DNA of 14,028 bases. Source: JAJPKR01 sp050746125 (GTDB lineage: Bacteria; Acidobacteriota; Terriglobia; Terriglobales; SCQP01). The notes under the pieces are model-generated. The model saw only the letters and a program-made list of their open reading frames with translations. It made no database searches and was not told the origin of the DNA. The DNA lies in the NCBI GenBank assembly GCA_050746125.1, contig JBOGKX010000140.1:1-14028 (forward strand), given 5' to 3'. Below, in pieces: positions 1 to 6,910 of the stretch. The position numbers were made by a program, and so were the translations under genes. The first letter of the stretch is position 1. The number at the start of each line of letters is the position of its first letter.

Positions 1-84
1 GGCCGCTACCGGCCGCGCGCGGGCGAGCGCGTGGGCGTGCTGGTCAGCGGCGGCAACACCATCGCGGTCGATTTCGCGCGCTAG
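1..84 (+). CDS. Fold-type II PLP enzyme, C-terminal end only (threonine/serine dehydratase-like)
   Basis: Frame 1 is open from the window edge to a TAG at 82-84, giving the last 27 residues of a protein. They include GVLVSGGNTIAVDFAR. The SGGN tetrapeptide followed by a short hydrophobic tail is the C-terminal signature of threonine dehydratase/serine racemase-type enzymes, where the Ser contacts the pyridine nitrogen of PLP. The same tail (GVILSGGNVDPEPLAR) closes the complete PLP enzyme encoded at 2677-3651, so two members of this family lie within 3.7 kb. The substrate cannot be judged from this fragment. The next gene follows after 58 bases on the same strand, but that gap holds a good promoter. 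Confidence 0.6.
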   Translation, partial: GRYRPRAGERVGVLVSGGNTIAVDFAR

Positions 85-90
85 AGCGAG

Positions 91-119
91 TGGACAGGGC
101 AGGGGCGGGCGCATATACT
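91..119 (+). promoter_or_regulatory. Sigma-70 type promoter for the M28 peptidase gene
   Basis: TGGACA at 91-96 and TATACT at 114-119 each match the sigma-70 consensus at five of six positions and are separated by the ideal 17 bp. Transcription would begin near 126, leaving a leader of about 17 nt. A GGAGA ribosome binding site lies at 130-134, 8 nt before the ATG at 143. The promoter starts 6 bp after the preceding stop codon, so the peptidase is probably transcribed independently of the upstream PLP gene. Confidence 0.6.
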
Positions 120-142
120 CGCCAGTTCCGGAGAACCTCGAT

Positions 143-2341
143 ATGTCCGCTCGCTCCCGCACTTTCGGGCGCCTTGCCCGCCGCATTTCCCCGCTTTTGA
201 TCGCCGCCGCCGGCGTGACCGCGGCCGGCGCGCTGCTGATCGTGCGCGCCGCCGACAACCCGCCCGGCCTGGCGGGCTTCGCGCCGGCCGATGCGGCCAG
301 CGAAATTGCCTGGGAGCAGAAGTTGGACGCGCTGCCCAGTCCGGCCCGGCTGCGCGCCGACATGTTCCATCTCAGCGCGCTGCCGCACAACCTCGGCTCG
401 GAGCGGGATCACGAGAACGCGGAGTGGATCTTGAAGCAGTTCCAGTCCGACGGCCTCGACGCTCATATCGAGGAGTTCGACGTGCTGTTTCCGACCCCCG
501 AGTCGCGGACGCTGGAGCTGGTGGCGCCGGAGCATTACACGGCGCAGATCAAGGAGCCACCGGTGGCGGTGGACCCGAACTCGACCGATCCCGGCCAACT
601 GCCGACTTATAACGCCTACTCCGCCGACGGCGACGTGACGGCGCAGTTGGTCTATGTCAACTACGGCATTCCCAGCGATTACGACCAACTGGCCAAGCTC
701 GGCATCAGCGTGAAAGGCAAGATCGCGATCGCGCGCTATGGCATGAGCTGGCGCGGCATCAAGCCGAAGGTCGCGGCCGAGCACGGGGCCATCGGCTGCC
801 TGATCTACTCCGATCCGCGCGACGACGGATATTTTCAGGGCGACATCTTTCCGCAAGGCCCCTTCCGCCCCTGGCAAGGAGTGCAGCGCGGCAGCGTGAT
901 GATGATGGAAGTGCATCCCGGCGATCCCACCACGCCCGGCTACGGCTCGGTGCCCGGCGCCAGGCACGAAAAGCCGGACACGCTGGAAAAGATTCCGGTC
1001 ATGCCGATCTCTTACGGCGACGCGCTGCCGCTGCTGCGGGCGCTGGCCGGGCCGGTCGCGCCGGAGACTTGGCGGGGAGCGCTGCCGATCACCTATCACG
1101 TCGGCCCCGGGCCGGCGGTGGTGCACCTGGCGCTCAAGTTCAACTGGAAGCTGACGCCGACCTACGACGTGATCGTGCGCATCCCAGGCAGCACCTGGCC
1201 CGACCAGTGGGTGATCCGCGGCAACCATCACGACGGCTGGGTGAACGGGGCCGAGGATCCGATCAGCGGGCTCGACGCGGAACTCGAGGAAGCGCGCGCC
1301 TATGGCGAACTGCTCAAGCAGGGCTGGCGGCCGAAGCGCACCATCATCTATTGCGCCTGGGATGGGGAAGAGCCGGGATTGCTGGGCTCGACGGAATGGG
1401 CGGAGACGCATGCCGCCGATCTCGAGCGGCATGCCGTCGCCTATCTCAACTCCGACACCAATGACCGCGGCTATTTGGACGTTTCGGGCAGCCATTCGCT
1501 CGAACACTTCTTCAACGGCGTGGCCAAGAGCGTGACCGATCCGACGACCGGGCAATCGGTCTGGCTGCGTCTGAAGAACCATCGCCTGGAAGAGGCGAAG
1601 ACGCCGGCCGACAAGGCCAAGATCGAGGACCGCCCCGATCTGCGCATCGGCGCGCTCGGCTCGGGCAGCGACTACTCGACGTTTTTGCAGCACCTGGGCA
1701 TCGCTTCCGCCAACTTGGGCTATGGCGGCAAGTGCGAGGGCGGAATCTATCACTCCATTTACGACGATTTCTACTGGTACACGCACTTCTGCGACGGGAG
1801 CTTCGTCTATGGGCGGGCCTTGGCGCAAACCGCCGGACATGCGGTAATGCGGCTGGCCGACGCCGACGTGCTGCCGTTCCAGTTCAGCGACTTCGCCGAC
1901 ACGCTGAATCTTTACGAGCAGCAGCTCGAGGACCTGCGCAAAAACACCGCCGGCGCCCCGGCCTTCGACTTCACGGCGCTCACCGGCGCCATTTCGCGGC
2001 TGAAGACGGCCGCCGCCGAATACGATCAGGCCTTCGCCGCCGACGCCGGCAACGGCAGCCTCTACGCCGAAACCCCGCAGCAACTAGGCGCTCTGGATCA
2101 ACTGCTGCTCGAAGCGGAGCGCAAGCTGATGGATCCCGCCGGATTGCCGCGCCGGCCCTGGTATAAGCACCAGATCTATGCGCCCGGCTACTATACCGGC
2201 TACGCGGTCAAGACGCTGCCCGGCATGCGCGAGGCGATGGAGCAGAAGAACTGGGACGAGGCGGCGAAGGAAGAGCCGATCATCGTCAAGGCCATCGACG
2301 CCTTCACGGCGCAGGTGCAGGCCGCGGCCGGCAAGCTATAA
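143..2341 (+). CDS. M28B zinc metallopeptidase, transferrin receptor/glutamate carboxypeptidase II (PSMA) type
   Basis: This 732-residue protein is a co-catalytic di-zinc exopeptidase of family M28B. Residues 15-36 form a hydrophobic N-terminal segment after an Arg-rich start, so it is either a signal peptide or a membrane anchor and the enzyme should act in the periplasm or at the envelope. A PA-type domain follows (about 160-330). The peptidase core carries every expected zinc ligand or catalytic residue by alignment to human GCPII: His362 and Asp372 in NHHDGWVNGAEDP, Glu409 (base) and Glu410 in WDGEEPGLLGS, Asp438 in YLNSD, and His537 in YHSIYDD. The region after about 590 fits the helical TFR-dimerisation domain. 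Length matches the family (about 700-750). The ATG at 143 is supported by GGAGA at 130-134. It probably releases amino acids from small peptides; the exact substrate is unknown. It is convergent with the leftward PLP/amidase operon. Confidence 0.93.
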   Translation: MSARSRTFGRLARRISPLLIAAAGVTAAGALLIVRAADNPPGLAGFAPADAASEIAWEQKLDALPSPARLRADMFHLSALPHNLGSERDHENAEWILKQFQSDGLDAHIEEFDVLFPTPESRTLELVAPEHYTAQIKEPPVAVDPNSTDPGQLPTYNAYSADGDVTAQLVYVNYGIPSDYDQLAKLGISVKGKIAIARYGMSWRGIKPKVAAEHGAIGCLIYSDPRDDGYFQGDIFPQGPFRPWQGVQRGSVMMMEVHPGDPTTPGYGSVPGARHEKPDTLEKIPVMPISYGDALPLLRALAGPVAPETWRGALPITYHVGPGPAVVHLALKFNWKLTPTYDVIVRIPGSTWPDQWVIRGNHHDGWVNGAEDPISGLDAELEEARAYGELLKQGWRPKRTIIYCAWDGEEPGLLGSTEWAETHAADLERHAVAYLNSDTNDRGYLDVSGSHSLEHFFNGVAKSVTDPTTGQSVWLRLKNHRLEEAKTPADKAKIEDRPDLRIGALGSGSDYSTFLQHLGIASANLGYGGKCEGGIYHSIYDDFYWYTHFCDGSFVYGRALAQTAGHAVMRLADADVLPFQFSDFADTLNLYEQQLEDLRKNTAGAPAFDFTALTGAISRLKTAAAEYDQAFAADAGNGSLYAETPQQLGALDQLLLEAERKLMDPAGLPRRPWYKHQIYAPGYYTGYAVKTLPGMREAMEQKNWDEAAKEEPIIVKAIDAFTAQVQAAAGKL

Positions 2342-2346
2342 CCCTA

Positions 2347-2654
2347 GGCGGGGCGATAAGCGTCGCAGGGCTTCGTTCTCCCACCCCAGCGCCCATGGGC
2401 GCTGGGGACCCCGGTCTCGGCCGGCCGGGCTTGCTCTCGCGAGGCGTTGCTTGGCGCTCCGCTTCGCTACGCTTGCGTGTACCCTGCGCCGCCCGGCCGG
2501 CCTGCGGCCTGCGGCCCGCTCGCAACATTTATTGGCGCTTCGCTGCGCTACGCTTGCACGCTCGGGCGCCCCTTGGCGGCCGTTGCGGCGTGGGCGGGGC
2601 GATGAGCGTCGCGGGGCTTCGTTCTCCCCACCCCAGCGCCCAGGGGCGCCGGGG
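2347..2654. repeat. Composite intergenic repeat, modules A1-B1-C1-A2-B2
   Basis: This fills most of the 335-bp spacer between two convergent genes. Module A1 (2347-2380) and A2 (2593-2626) are 34 bp each and differ at two positions. A1 differs from A3 (5498-5531) at one position. Each A is followed directly by module B: B1 contains a perfect 24-bp palindrome at 2384-2407 with arms CCCCAGCGCCCA, and B2 (2631-2654) is a degenerate form of it. Module C1 includes a 50-bp segment (2500-2549) that recurs exactly at 5625-5674. A shorter relative of its TTGGCGCT...CGCTACGCTTGC end occurs at 2451-2476. Open frames through this region have no recognisable protein content. The B hairpins could stop transcription from both sides, but no T-tract follows them. 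Confidence 0.8.
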
Positions 2655-2676
2655 AAACCGCGCCGCGGCGCGGGTG

Positions 2677-3651
2677 TCAGTCGGCGACGAGGTAGCGGGC
2701 GAGGGGCTCGGGATCCACGTTGCCGCCGCTGAGGATGACGCCGACGCGGCGGTAGCCGCGCACGCGCCGCTCGAGCAGGGCGGCCAGGCCGGCAATGCCG
2801 GAGGGCTCGGCGAGCAGCTTGGCGCGCAGCAAGAGCAGGCGCAGGGCGTGGACCAGCTCGGCATCGGTGACGGTGACGATCTCGCGCACGTGGCGCTGGA
2901 TGATGGGAAAGGTAAGCTCGCCCGGCTGGATGGTGCGCAGGCCGTCGGCGATGGTGGGGTTATCGGCGATGGGGGTGATCTGGCCGCGCTCGAGCGAGAG
3001 CTTGACGTCGGCGGCGGTGGCCGGCTCGACACCGTAAACCTCGAGGCGAGGGTTGCGGCCGTGGGCGGCGAGCGCGGAGCCGGAGATCAGGCCGCCGCCG
3101 CCGACGGGGATGACCAGGGCTTCGAGATCGGGAGCATCCTCGAGCAGTTCGAGGGCGGCGGTGCCGGCGCCGGCGATGATGCGGGGATCGTCGAAGGGCG
3201 GCACCAGCACGCGGCCCTGCTCGGCGACCAGCCGCGCCGCCAGCTCCTCGCGCTTTTGCCGGGCGCGGTCGTAGAGGTGCACGGTGCCGCCGAAGGCGCG
3301 CACGGCGGCAAGCTTGGCCTTGGGCGCATCGTCGGGCATGACCAGATCGGCGGAAATGCCCAGTTCGCGCGCCGCCAGGGCCACCGCCTGGGCGTGATTG
3401 CCGCTGGAAAAAGCGAGCACGCCACGCCGGCGCTCCTCCTCGGTCAGCTGCAAAAGGCGGTTCATGGCGCCGCGGAACTTGAAGGCGCCGCCGCGCTGCA
3501 AATTTTCCGCCTTGAGGAACACGCGGCAGCCGGCGGCGTCATCCACCGAGCGGGAGTGAAAGGTCGCGGTGCGATGCACGGAGCCGGCGATGCGCTCGCG
3601 CGCGCCCAGCACGTCGGCGAACTCGACCGCGAGCGCCGCCGGCGCGCTCAT
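2677..3651 (-). CDS. Serine racemase/threonine dehydratase-like PLP enzyme (fold-type II)
   Basis: 324 residues, the normal size for the catabolic, single-domain form; there is no C-terminal ACT regulatory domain as in IlvA. The PLP lysine is Lys58 in GGAFKFRGA. The cofactor ring-stacking SSGNH loop is at 82-86, the phosphate-cradling GGGGL at 184-188, and SGGN lies near the C-terminus. Glu209, Ala213 and Asp215 in VEPATAAD occupy the positions of the divalent-metal site of eukaryotic serine racemase (Glu210, Ala214, Asp216). Expected reactions are deamination of L-threonine or L-serine to 2-oxobutyrate or pyruvate, and possibly Ser or Asp racemisation; sequence alone does not separate these. 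Longer upstream starts would run deep into the amidase gene. The ATG at 3651 is chosen because it overlaps the amidase stop as ATGA (3651-3648), which points to translational coupling as the last gene of a three-gene operon. Confidence 0.9.
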   Translation of the reverse strand: MSAPAALAVEFADVLGARERIAGSVHRTATFHSRSVDDAAGCRVFLKAENLQRGGAFKFRGAMNRLLQLTEEERRRGVLAFSSGNHAQAVALAARELGISADLVMPDDAPKAKLAAVRAFGGTVHLYDRARQKREELAARLVAEQGRVLVPPFDDPRIIAGAGTAALELLEDAPDLEALVIPVGGGGLISGSALAAHGRNPRLEVYGVEPATAADVKLSLERGQITPIADNPTIADGLRTIQPGELTFPIIQRHVREIVTVTDAELVHALRLLLLRAKLLAEPSGIAGLAALLERRVRGYRRVGVILSGGNVDPEPLARYLVAD

Positions 3652-5120
3652 GCGGAGACCTGCGGGTGATGGCGATACCAGCCGGCGGCACGCTCGTAAA
3701 CGGCGGCGACATGCAGGGCGCCGGCTTCGGCCAGCGGCGCGGCCATGATCTCGAGGCCGATCGGCATGTGCTCGGCGGCGCTGAAGCCCATCGAGACGGC
3801 GACGGCGGGGAAGCCCAGGAGGTTGCCCGAGCCGCTCAGCTGATAATTTTTGTCGGAGCGGGGCGGGCGCGGCGAGGGCGGAGACTTGCGCGCCGCCGCT
3901 TCGCGGCGGGCGGCCCGATCCTGCTCGTCGAAGGGCTCGTCGGCAAGCGGCGCCACGCTCCGCTCGGCGATATTGATCACCACGTCGAACTGGCGATAGT
4001 AATCGAGCATCGCCATCTGCGCCATGCCGCGCAGCTTGCAACTGCGCAAGTATTCGACGCCCTTGGCTTGCGCGCCGGCGTAGAGGCCGATGCGCTGGCC
4101 CTCGTCCAGGATCTTGTGAAAATCGGGGCCGTTAAGCAAGTTCTCGAAAGCGGAGGCGCCCTCGATATCCACGATCGCACCCGCCGCATCGCCATAGGGC
4201 AGATCGGGCAAGCTGGTGGGGGTCATGAAGGCGCCCAAGCGGCGTATCTCGGCGAGGGCATGCTCGTAGGCGGGGCGCACCGGGCTATCCGCGGCCAGGC
4301 GCTCGGCGGGGAAGTAGCCGACGCGAAATCCATGCAGGTTGGAGGGCGTGGGAGGGTAGGCGAAGCGGGCGTTGAGGCTGGTGGGATCGCTAGGATCGGG
4401 GCCAGCGATGGCCGCCAGGATCAGCGGCAAGTCCTCGACCCGGCGCGCCATCGGGCCGAGCTTGTCCATGGTCCAGCTCAGCGCCATGGCGCCGGCGCGG
4501 CTGACGCGCCCGTAGGTCGGCCGCAGGCCGGCGATGCCGCAATAGGTGGACGGGTTGACGATGGAGCCCCAGGTTTCGGAACCGATGGCGAAGCCCACCA
4601 GGCCGGCGGCGACGGCGCCGCCGGGCCCGCTCGAACTGCCGCCCGTCCAGCGCGTTGGATCCCAGGGATTGCGCGCCGGGCCGGTGAGCGAGGCGCTGGC
4701 GCTCTGGTAATTGCCGGCGCCGGCCAATTCGATCATGGCCAGCTTGGCGACCAGCACCGCTCCGGCGTCGCGCAGGCGGCGGATGACGGTGGCGTCATCC
4801 GTGGGCACGCGATCGGCGAAGGCGGGACAGCCCCAGGTGGTGCGGATGCCGGCGGTGTCGAGCAGATCCTTGGCGCCGTAGGGAATGCCGTGCAGCGGGC
4901 CGCGAATCCGCCCGCGGCGCAACTCCTCATCGGCGGCGCGAGCCTGCCGGCGCGCCAGATCGTCGGTGAGCGTAACCACCAGATTCAGCTTTTTGCCGAC
5001 GGTGGCGAGGCGGTCGAGGAAAAACTCGGTCAGGTCGAGCGAGGTGAACTCGCGGCGGCGCAGGCGCTGCCCCAACTCGGCGACGCTGAGGAACGCGGTT
5101 TCGGCCGGCAGCGCGCTCAT
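3648..5120 (-). CDS. Amidase signature family hydrolase
   Basis: 490 residues with a complete Ser-cisSer-Lys triad: Lys84 in GIPYGAKD, Ser162 in GGSSSGPGG and the nucleophile Ser186 in GSETWGSIVNP. The 24-residue spacing from Ser162 to Ser186 equals that in FAAH and malonamidase. ETWGS replaces the more usual DTGGS and marks a subgroup of amidases distinct from GatA. The CGIAGLRPTYGRVSR block (about 194-208) is also typical. It hydrolyses a carboxamide, substrate unknown. It has no signal peptide, but the gene directly upstream encodes one (see 5120-5434). GGAGG at 5127-5131 sits 6 nt before the ATG at 5120, and that ATG overlaps the upstream stop as TGATG. The 3' end overlaps the PLP enzyme gene by 4 nt. 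It may release amino acids or amides for the PLP enzyme, which is an inference from the coupling. Confidence 0.92.
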   Translation of the reverse strand: MSALPAETAFLSVAELGQRLRRREFTSLDLTEFFLDRLATVGKKLNLVVTLTDDLARRQARAADEELRRGRIRGPLHGIPYGAKDLLDTAGIRTTWGCPAFADRVPTDDATVIRRLRDAGAVLVAKLAMIELAGAGNYQSASASLTGPARNPWDPTRWTGGSSSGPGGAVAAGLVGFAIGSETWGSIVNPSTYCGIAGLRPTYGRVSRAGAMALSWTMDKLGPMARRVEDLPLILAAIAGPDPSDPTSLNARFAYPPTPSNLHGFRVGYFPAERLAADSPVRPAYEHALAEIRRLGAFMTPTSLPDLPYGDAAGAIVDIEGASAFENLLNGPDFHKILDEGQRIGLYAGAQAKGVEYLRSCKLRGMAQMAMLDYYRQFDVVINIAERSVAPLADEPFDEQDRAARREAAARKSPPSPRPPRSDKNYQLSGSGNLLGFPAVAVSMGFSAAEHMPIGLEIMAAPLAEAGALHVAAVYERAAGWYRHHPQVSA

Positions 5121-5434
5121 CAGCGGCCTCCGCGGCGCGGCCGGCGCAGGGCGGGAATCTTCGGCACGGCGGCGCGGAAGATGAAGTCCGGCTCGACCGA
5201 GTAGGGGATGGCCACGGCGCCGAGATGGGCGATGGTGCGCTGACGGTCGGGCAGGGATTGGCGGTAGCGCGCCATTTCATCGGGCGTGAGCAGCGCGCTG
5301 GCCATGGCGCTGGCCTCCGGCGCGGCAGTGGCGGCGGGAGCGGCGGATTGCGGCAGCGGCAGGCGCCTGGCCGCGGCCAGCGCGGGCAGGCCCAGCGCGG
5401 CGGCGGAAAGTTTGGCGAAAGCACGACGATTCAT
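5120..5434 (-). CDS. Small Tat-signal protein translationally coupled to the amidase
   Basis: 104 residues. It begins MNRRAFAKLSAAALGLPALA: a twin-arginine motif (Arg3-Arg4, RRAFAK) followed by a weakly hydrophobic Ala/Leu stretch, as in Tat export signals. After an Ala/Pro-rich spacer comes a short conserved-looking segment, LTPDEMARYRQSLPDRQRTI, then PYSVEPDFIFR and a basic Pro/Arg tail. No catalytic domain is visible. The TGA at 5122-5120 shares its A with the amidase ATG. Two readings are possible. It may be a separate Tat-exported partner of the amidase. Alternatively it may be the detached N-terminus of an exported amidase: a -1 shift would join it through an Ala/Pro-rich linker (phase open at least 36 nt upstream of the amidase ATG). 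The ATG at 5434 is chosen because it starts right at the Tat motif; upstream codons read repeat sequence. No strong Shine-Dalgarno is seen. Confidence 0.7.
   Translation of the reverse strand: MNRRAFAKLSAAALGLPALAAARRLPLPQSAAPAATAAPEASAMASALLTPDEMARYRQSLPDRQRTIAHLGAVAIPYSVEPDFIFRAAVPKIPALRRPRRGGR
5127..5131 (-). promoter_or_regulatory. Ribosome binding site of the amidase gene
   Basis: On the minus strand GGAGG occurs 6 nt before the amidase ATG and inside the last codons of the upstream small gene. It supports a true internal translation start at 5120, and so argues for two cistrons (or a split gene that still expresses its second half). Confidence 0.6.
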
Positions 5435-5458
5435 GGGGTTCTTGGGGGACAACTCGCA

Positions 5459-5487
5459 ACTGTACGTCGCCCTCGGCCGCTGCGCAA
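5459..5487 (-). promoter_or_regulatory. Candidate promoter of the Tat protein-amidase-PLP enzyme operon
   Basis: On the minus strand TTGCGC (5487-5482) and TACAGT (5464-5459) are separated by 17 bp and match consensus at three and four of six positions. Transcription would start about 18 nt before the ATG at 5434. The placement is good but the hexamers are only moderate, so this is a weak call. Confidence 0.3.
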
Positions 5488-5497
5488 GCAGGTGGTG

Positions 5498-5758
5498 GGC
5501 GGGGCGATAAGCGTCGCAGGGCTTTGTTCTCGGCTGCTCGGGGCGGATCGGATACGTAGTTGTATACCTCCCGCCCCTCCCCACCCCAAGGCGCGCCGCT
5601 GCGCCGTGGGGTCCCCGGCTCGCAGCCTGCGGCCTGCGGCCCGCTCGCAACATTTATTGGCGCTTCGCTGCGCTGCGCTTCCCCGCTCGTGCGTCGTCGC
5701 GGTGGGCCGGGCGGCGACGCGGCGGCAGTTAAGAAGAGCGCGGGGCGATGAGCATCGC
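5498..5758. repeat. Composite intergenic repeat, modules A3-B3-C3-A4
   Basis: This is the second array of the modules seen at 2347-2654, in the same order and orientation. A3 (5498-5531) matches A1 at 33 of 34 positions. B3 (5584-5611) is a hairpin with arms CCCCAAGGCGC and GCGCCGTGGGG and a 6-nt loop. C3 holds the exact 50-bp copy (5625-5674) of 2500-2549. A4 is a partial module (5740-5758). A unique segment of about 50 bp separates A3 from B3, whereas A1 and B1 abut. The array occupies most of the 451-bp gap between thiD and the small Tat gene, both leftward. I see no gene in the gap. Confidence 0.8.
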
Positions 5759-5767
5759 TGCAGAGGG

Positions 5768-5795
5768 CTCATGGTTCATAGCTCATGGGTCATGG
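5768..5795. repeat. Tandem heptanucleotide repeat, four units
   Basis: Four contiguous 7-mers read CTCATGG, TTCATAG, CTCATGG and GTCATGG, a degenerate NTCATRG unit. A second tract with three units lies at 7792-7812. The tract sits just beyond module A4 in the spacer downstream of thiD. The rest of the spacer (5796-5885) shows nothing I can name. Confidence 0.75.
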
Positions 5796-5885
5796 CACGA
5801 AGTGGGCGGCCTTGGCGGTGCCTCCCGCTCAACCTCGGCTTCCAGATCTTCGCAGTGTGGACTTGCGGGCTGCCTCGGAGCTTGG

Positions 5886-6740
5886 TTAGCGGGTGGTGTA
5901 TTCGGGCAAGGGCGCCGGATCGATGTTTTTCGGCCGCACCGGCTCCTGGAAGCGATATAAATGGTTGAGCGGCCCCGGGCCGGCCCCGATGGCGTAGGCG
6001 GAGCGCAGCGCGGCGCAGACGTAGGCCTTGGCCTGCACGACCGCGTCCTGCAGGGTCTTGCCCAGCGCCAGATTCGCCGCCAAAGCGGCCGAAAAGGTGC
6101 AGCCGGTGCCATGGGTATGCGGCGTCCGCACGCGATCGCCGCCGAGGGGCAAGGGTTGGCCGCCGTCGAAGAAGACGTCCAACGGCTTCTCCAAATGGCC
6201 GCCGGTGACGACGACGGCCCGCGCGCCGCGGGCGTGCAAGGCACGCGCCGCCTCCACCATTTGGCTTTCGCTGGTTACCGGCAGGCCGGTGAGCGCGGCG
6301 GCTTCGTCGAGGTTGGGGGTGACGATCGAGACCAGCGGCAGCAAGCGCCGCTGGAGGGCTTCGATCCCGGCGTCGTCCACCAGCGCGGCGCCCGAGCTGG
6401 CGCGTAAAACCGGATCGAGCACCACCCAGCCGGCGCGCGCTTTTTCCAGCGCCGCCGCCACCGCCTCGACCAGTTTGGCGTTGGCCAACATGCCGATTTT
6501 GATCGCGGCCGGCGTCACGTCGGCCAGCAAGCAGTCGAGTTGATCGGCCAAGACGGGCGCGGCCACCGCCGTGAAGCCGCGCACGCCCTGCGTATTCTGC
6601 ACCGTCAGCGCGGTGATGGCGGCCACGCCGTAACAGTGATTGGCGGCAAAGGTCTTGAGGTCGGCGCCGATGCCGGCGCCGCAGGTCGGATCCAACCCGG
6701 CGATGGTCAGCGCCACGGGCGGCGCGGCGAACTGGTTCAT
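5886..6740 (-). CDS. thiD: Hydroxymethylpyrimidine / hydroxymethylpyrimidine phosphate kinase
   Basis: 284 residues of the ribokinase fold. The enzyme makes HMP-PP for thiamine synthesis by phosphorylating HMP and HMP-P, the latter being the product of ThiC encoded at the right end of the window. Visible landmarks are LTIAGLDPTCGAGIGADLKT (11-30), the substrate-side TALTVQNT (43-50), IKIGML (81-86), DPVLRASSG (109-117), TPNLDEAAALTG (141-152) and the anion-hole HGTGCTFSAA with Cys214, equivalent to Cys213 of Salmonella ThiD. The first motif departs from the usual DPSGGAGIQAD at three positions (see findings). The ATG at 6740 is chosen because AGGGG lies 5 nt upstream and the protein begins directly with the family fold; a longer frame to 6848 reads through spacer. 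It is a single gene on its strand, divergent from the nucleotidyltransferase. Confidence 0.94.
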   Translation of the reverse strand: MNQFAAPPVALTIAGLDPTCGAGIGADLKTFAANHCYGVAAITALTVQNTQGVRGFTAVAAPVLADQLDCLLADVTPAAIKIGMLANAKLVEAVAAALEKARAGWVVLDPVLRASSGAALVDDAGIEALQRRLLPLVSIVTPNLDEAAALTGLPVTSESQMVEAARALHARGARAVVVTGGHLEKPLDVFFDGGQPLPLGGDRVRTPHTHGTGCTFSAALAANLALGKTLQDAVVQAKAYVCAALRSAYAIGAGPGPLNHLYRFQEPVRPKNIDPAPLPEYTTR

Positions 6741-6760
6741 CTCATCCCCTCTAAAGTCAC

Positions 6761-6789
6761 TATGTAAACACTTGCCACCACGAATGCAA
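6761..6789 (-). promoter_or_regulatory. Weak candidate promoter of thiD
   Basis: On the minus strand TTGCAT (6789-6784) and TACATA (6766-6761) lie 17 bp apart in a noticeably AT-richer patch just upstream of thiD. The -10 match is poor. No CUGAGA or other TPP-riboswitch core sequence is visible between here and the start codon. Confidence 0.25.
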
Positions 6790-6847
6790 CAACAAAAACT
6801 CGCGGCGGGGCCGCTCTTTTTCTGGACGCCGCTCCCGTTGGTCCCCA

Positions 6848-6872
6848 CCCCAGCGCCGTTGCGGCGCTGGGG
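6848..6872. repeat. Module B hairpin, stand-alone copy
   Basis: A perfect 10-bp stem, CCCCAGCGCC with GGCGCTGGGG, encloses the 5-nt loop GTTGC. It is the same palindromic core as B1 (2384-2407), here without modules A or C and with a different loop. It lies between the divergent thiD and nucleotidyltransferase genes, so it cannot be only a terminator. Confidence 0.75.
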
Positions 6873-6910
6873 ACCCCGGGTCGCGGCTGCGGCCCGGCTT
6901 CGGCAGTGGC

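Noticed and set aside
44..2083. 679-codon open frame on the minus strand, opposite the M28 peptidase
   Set aside because: It is a GC-rich shadow frame; its translation has no domain, while the plus strand carries all M28B catalytic residues.
2384..2407. Rho-independent terminator between the convergent M28 and PLP genes
   Set aside because: The palindrome is strong but no T-tract follows on either strand, and the same core occurs in a divergent spacer.
2500..2549. CRISPR-type repeat
   Set aside because: Only two copies, 3 kb apart, with no regular spacers and no cas genes.
2395..3669. Plus-strand frame spanning the repeat spacer and the PLP enzyme
   Set aside because: Its second half is antisense to a clear PLP enzyme and its first half is repeat sequence.
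5225..5968. Plus-strand frame across the thiD/amidase spacer
   Set aside because: It crosses the modular repeats and is antisense to the small Tat gene; no protein-like features.
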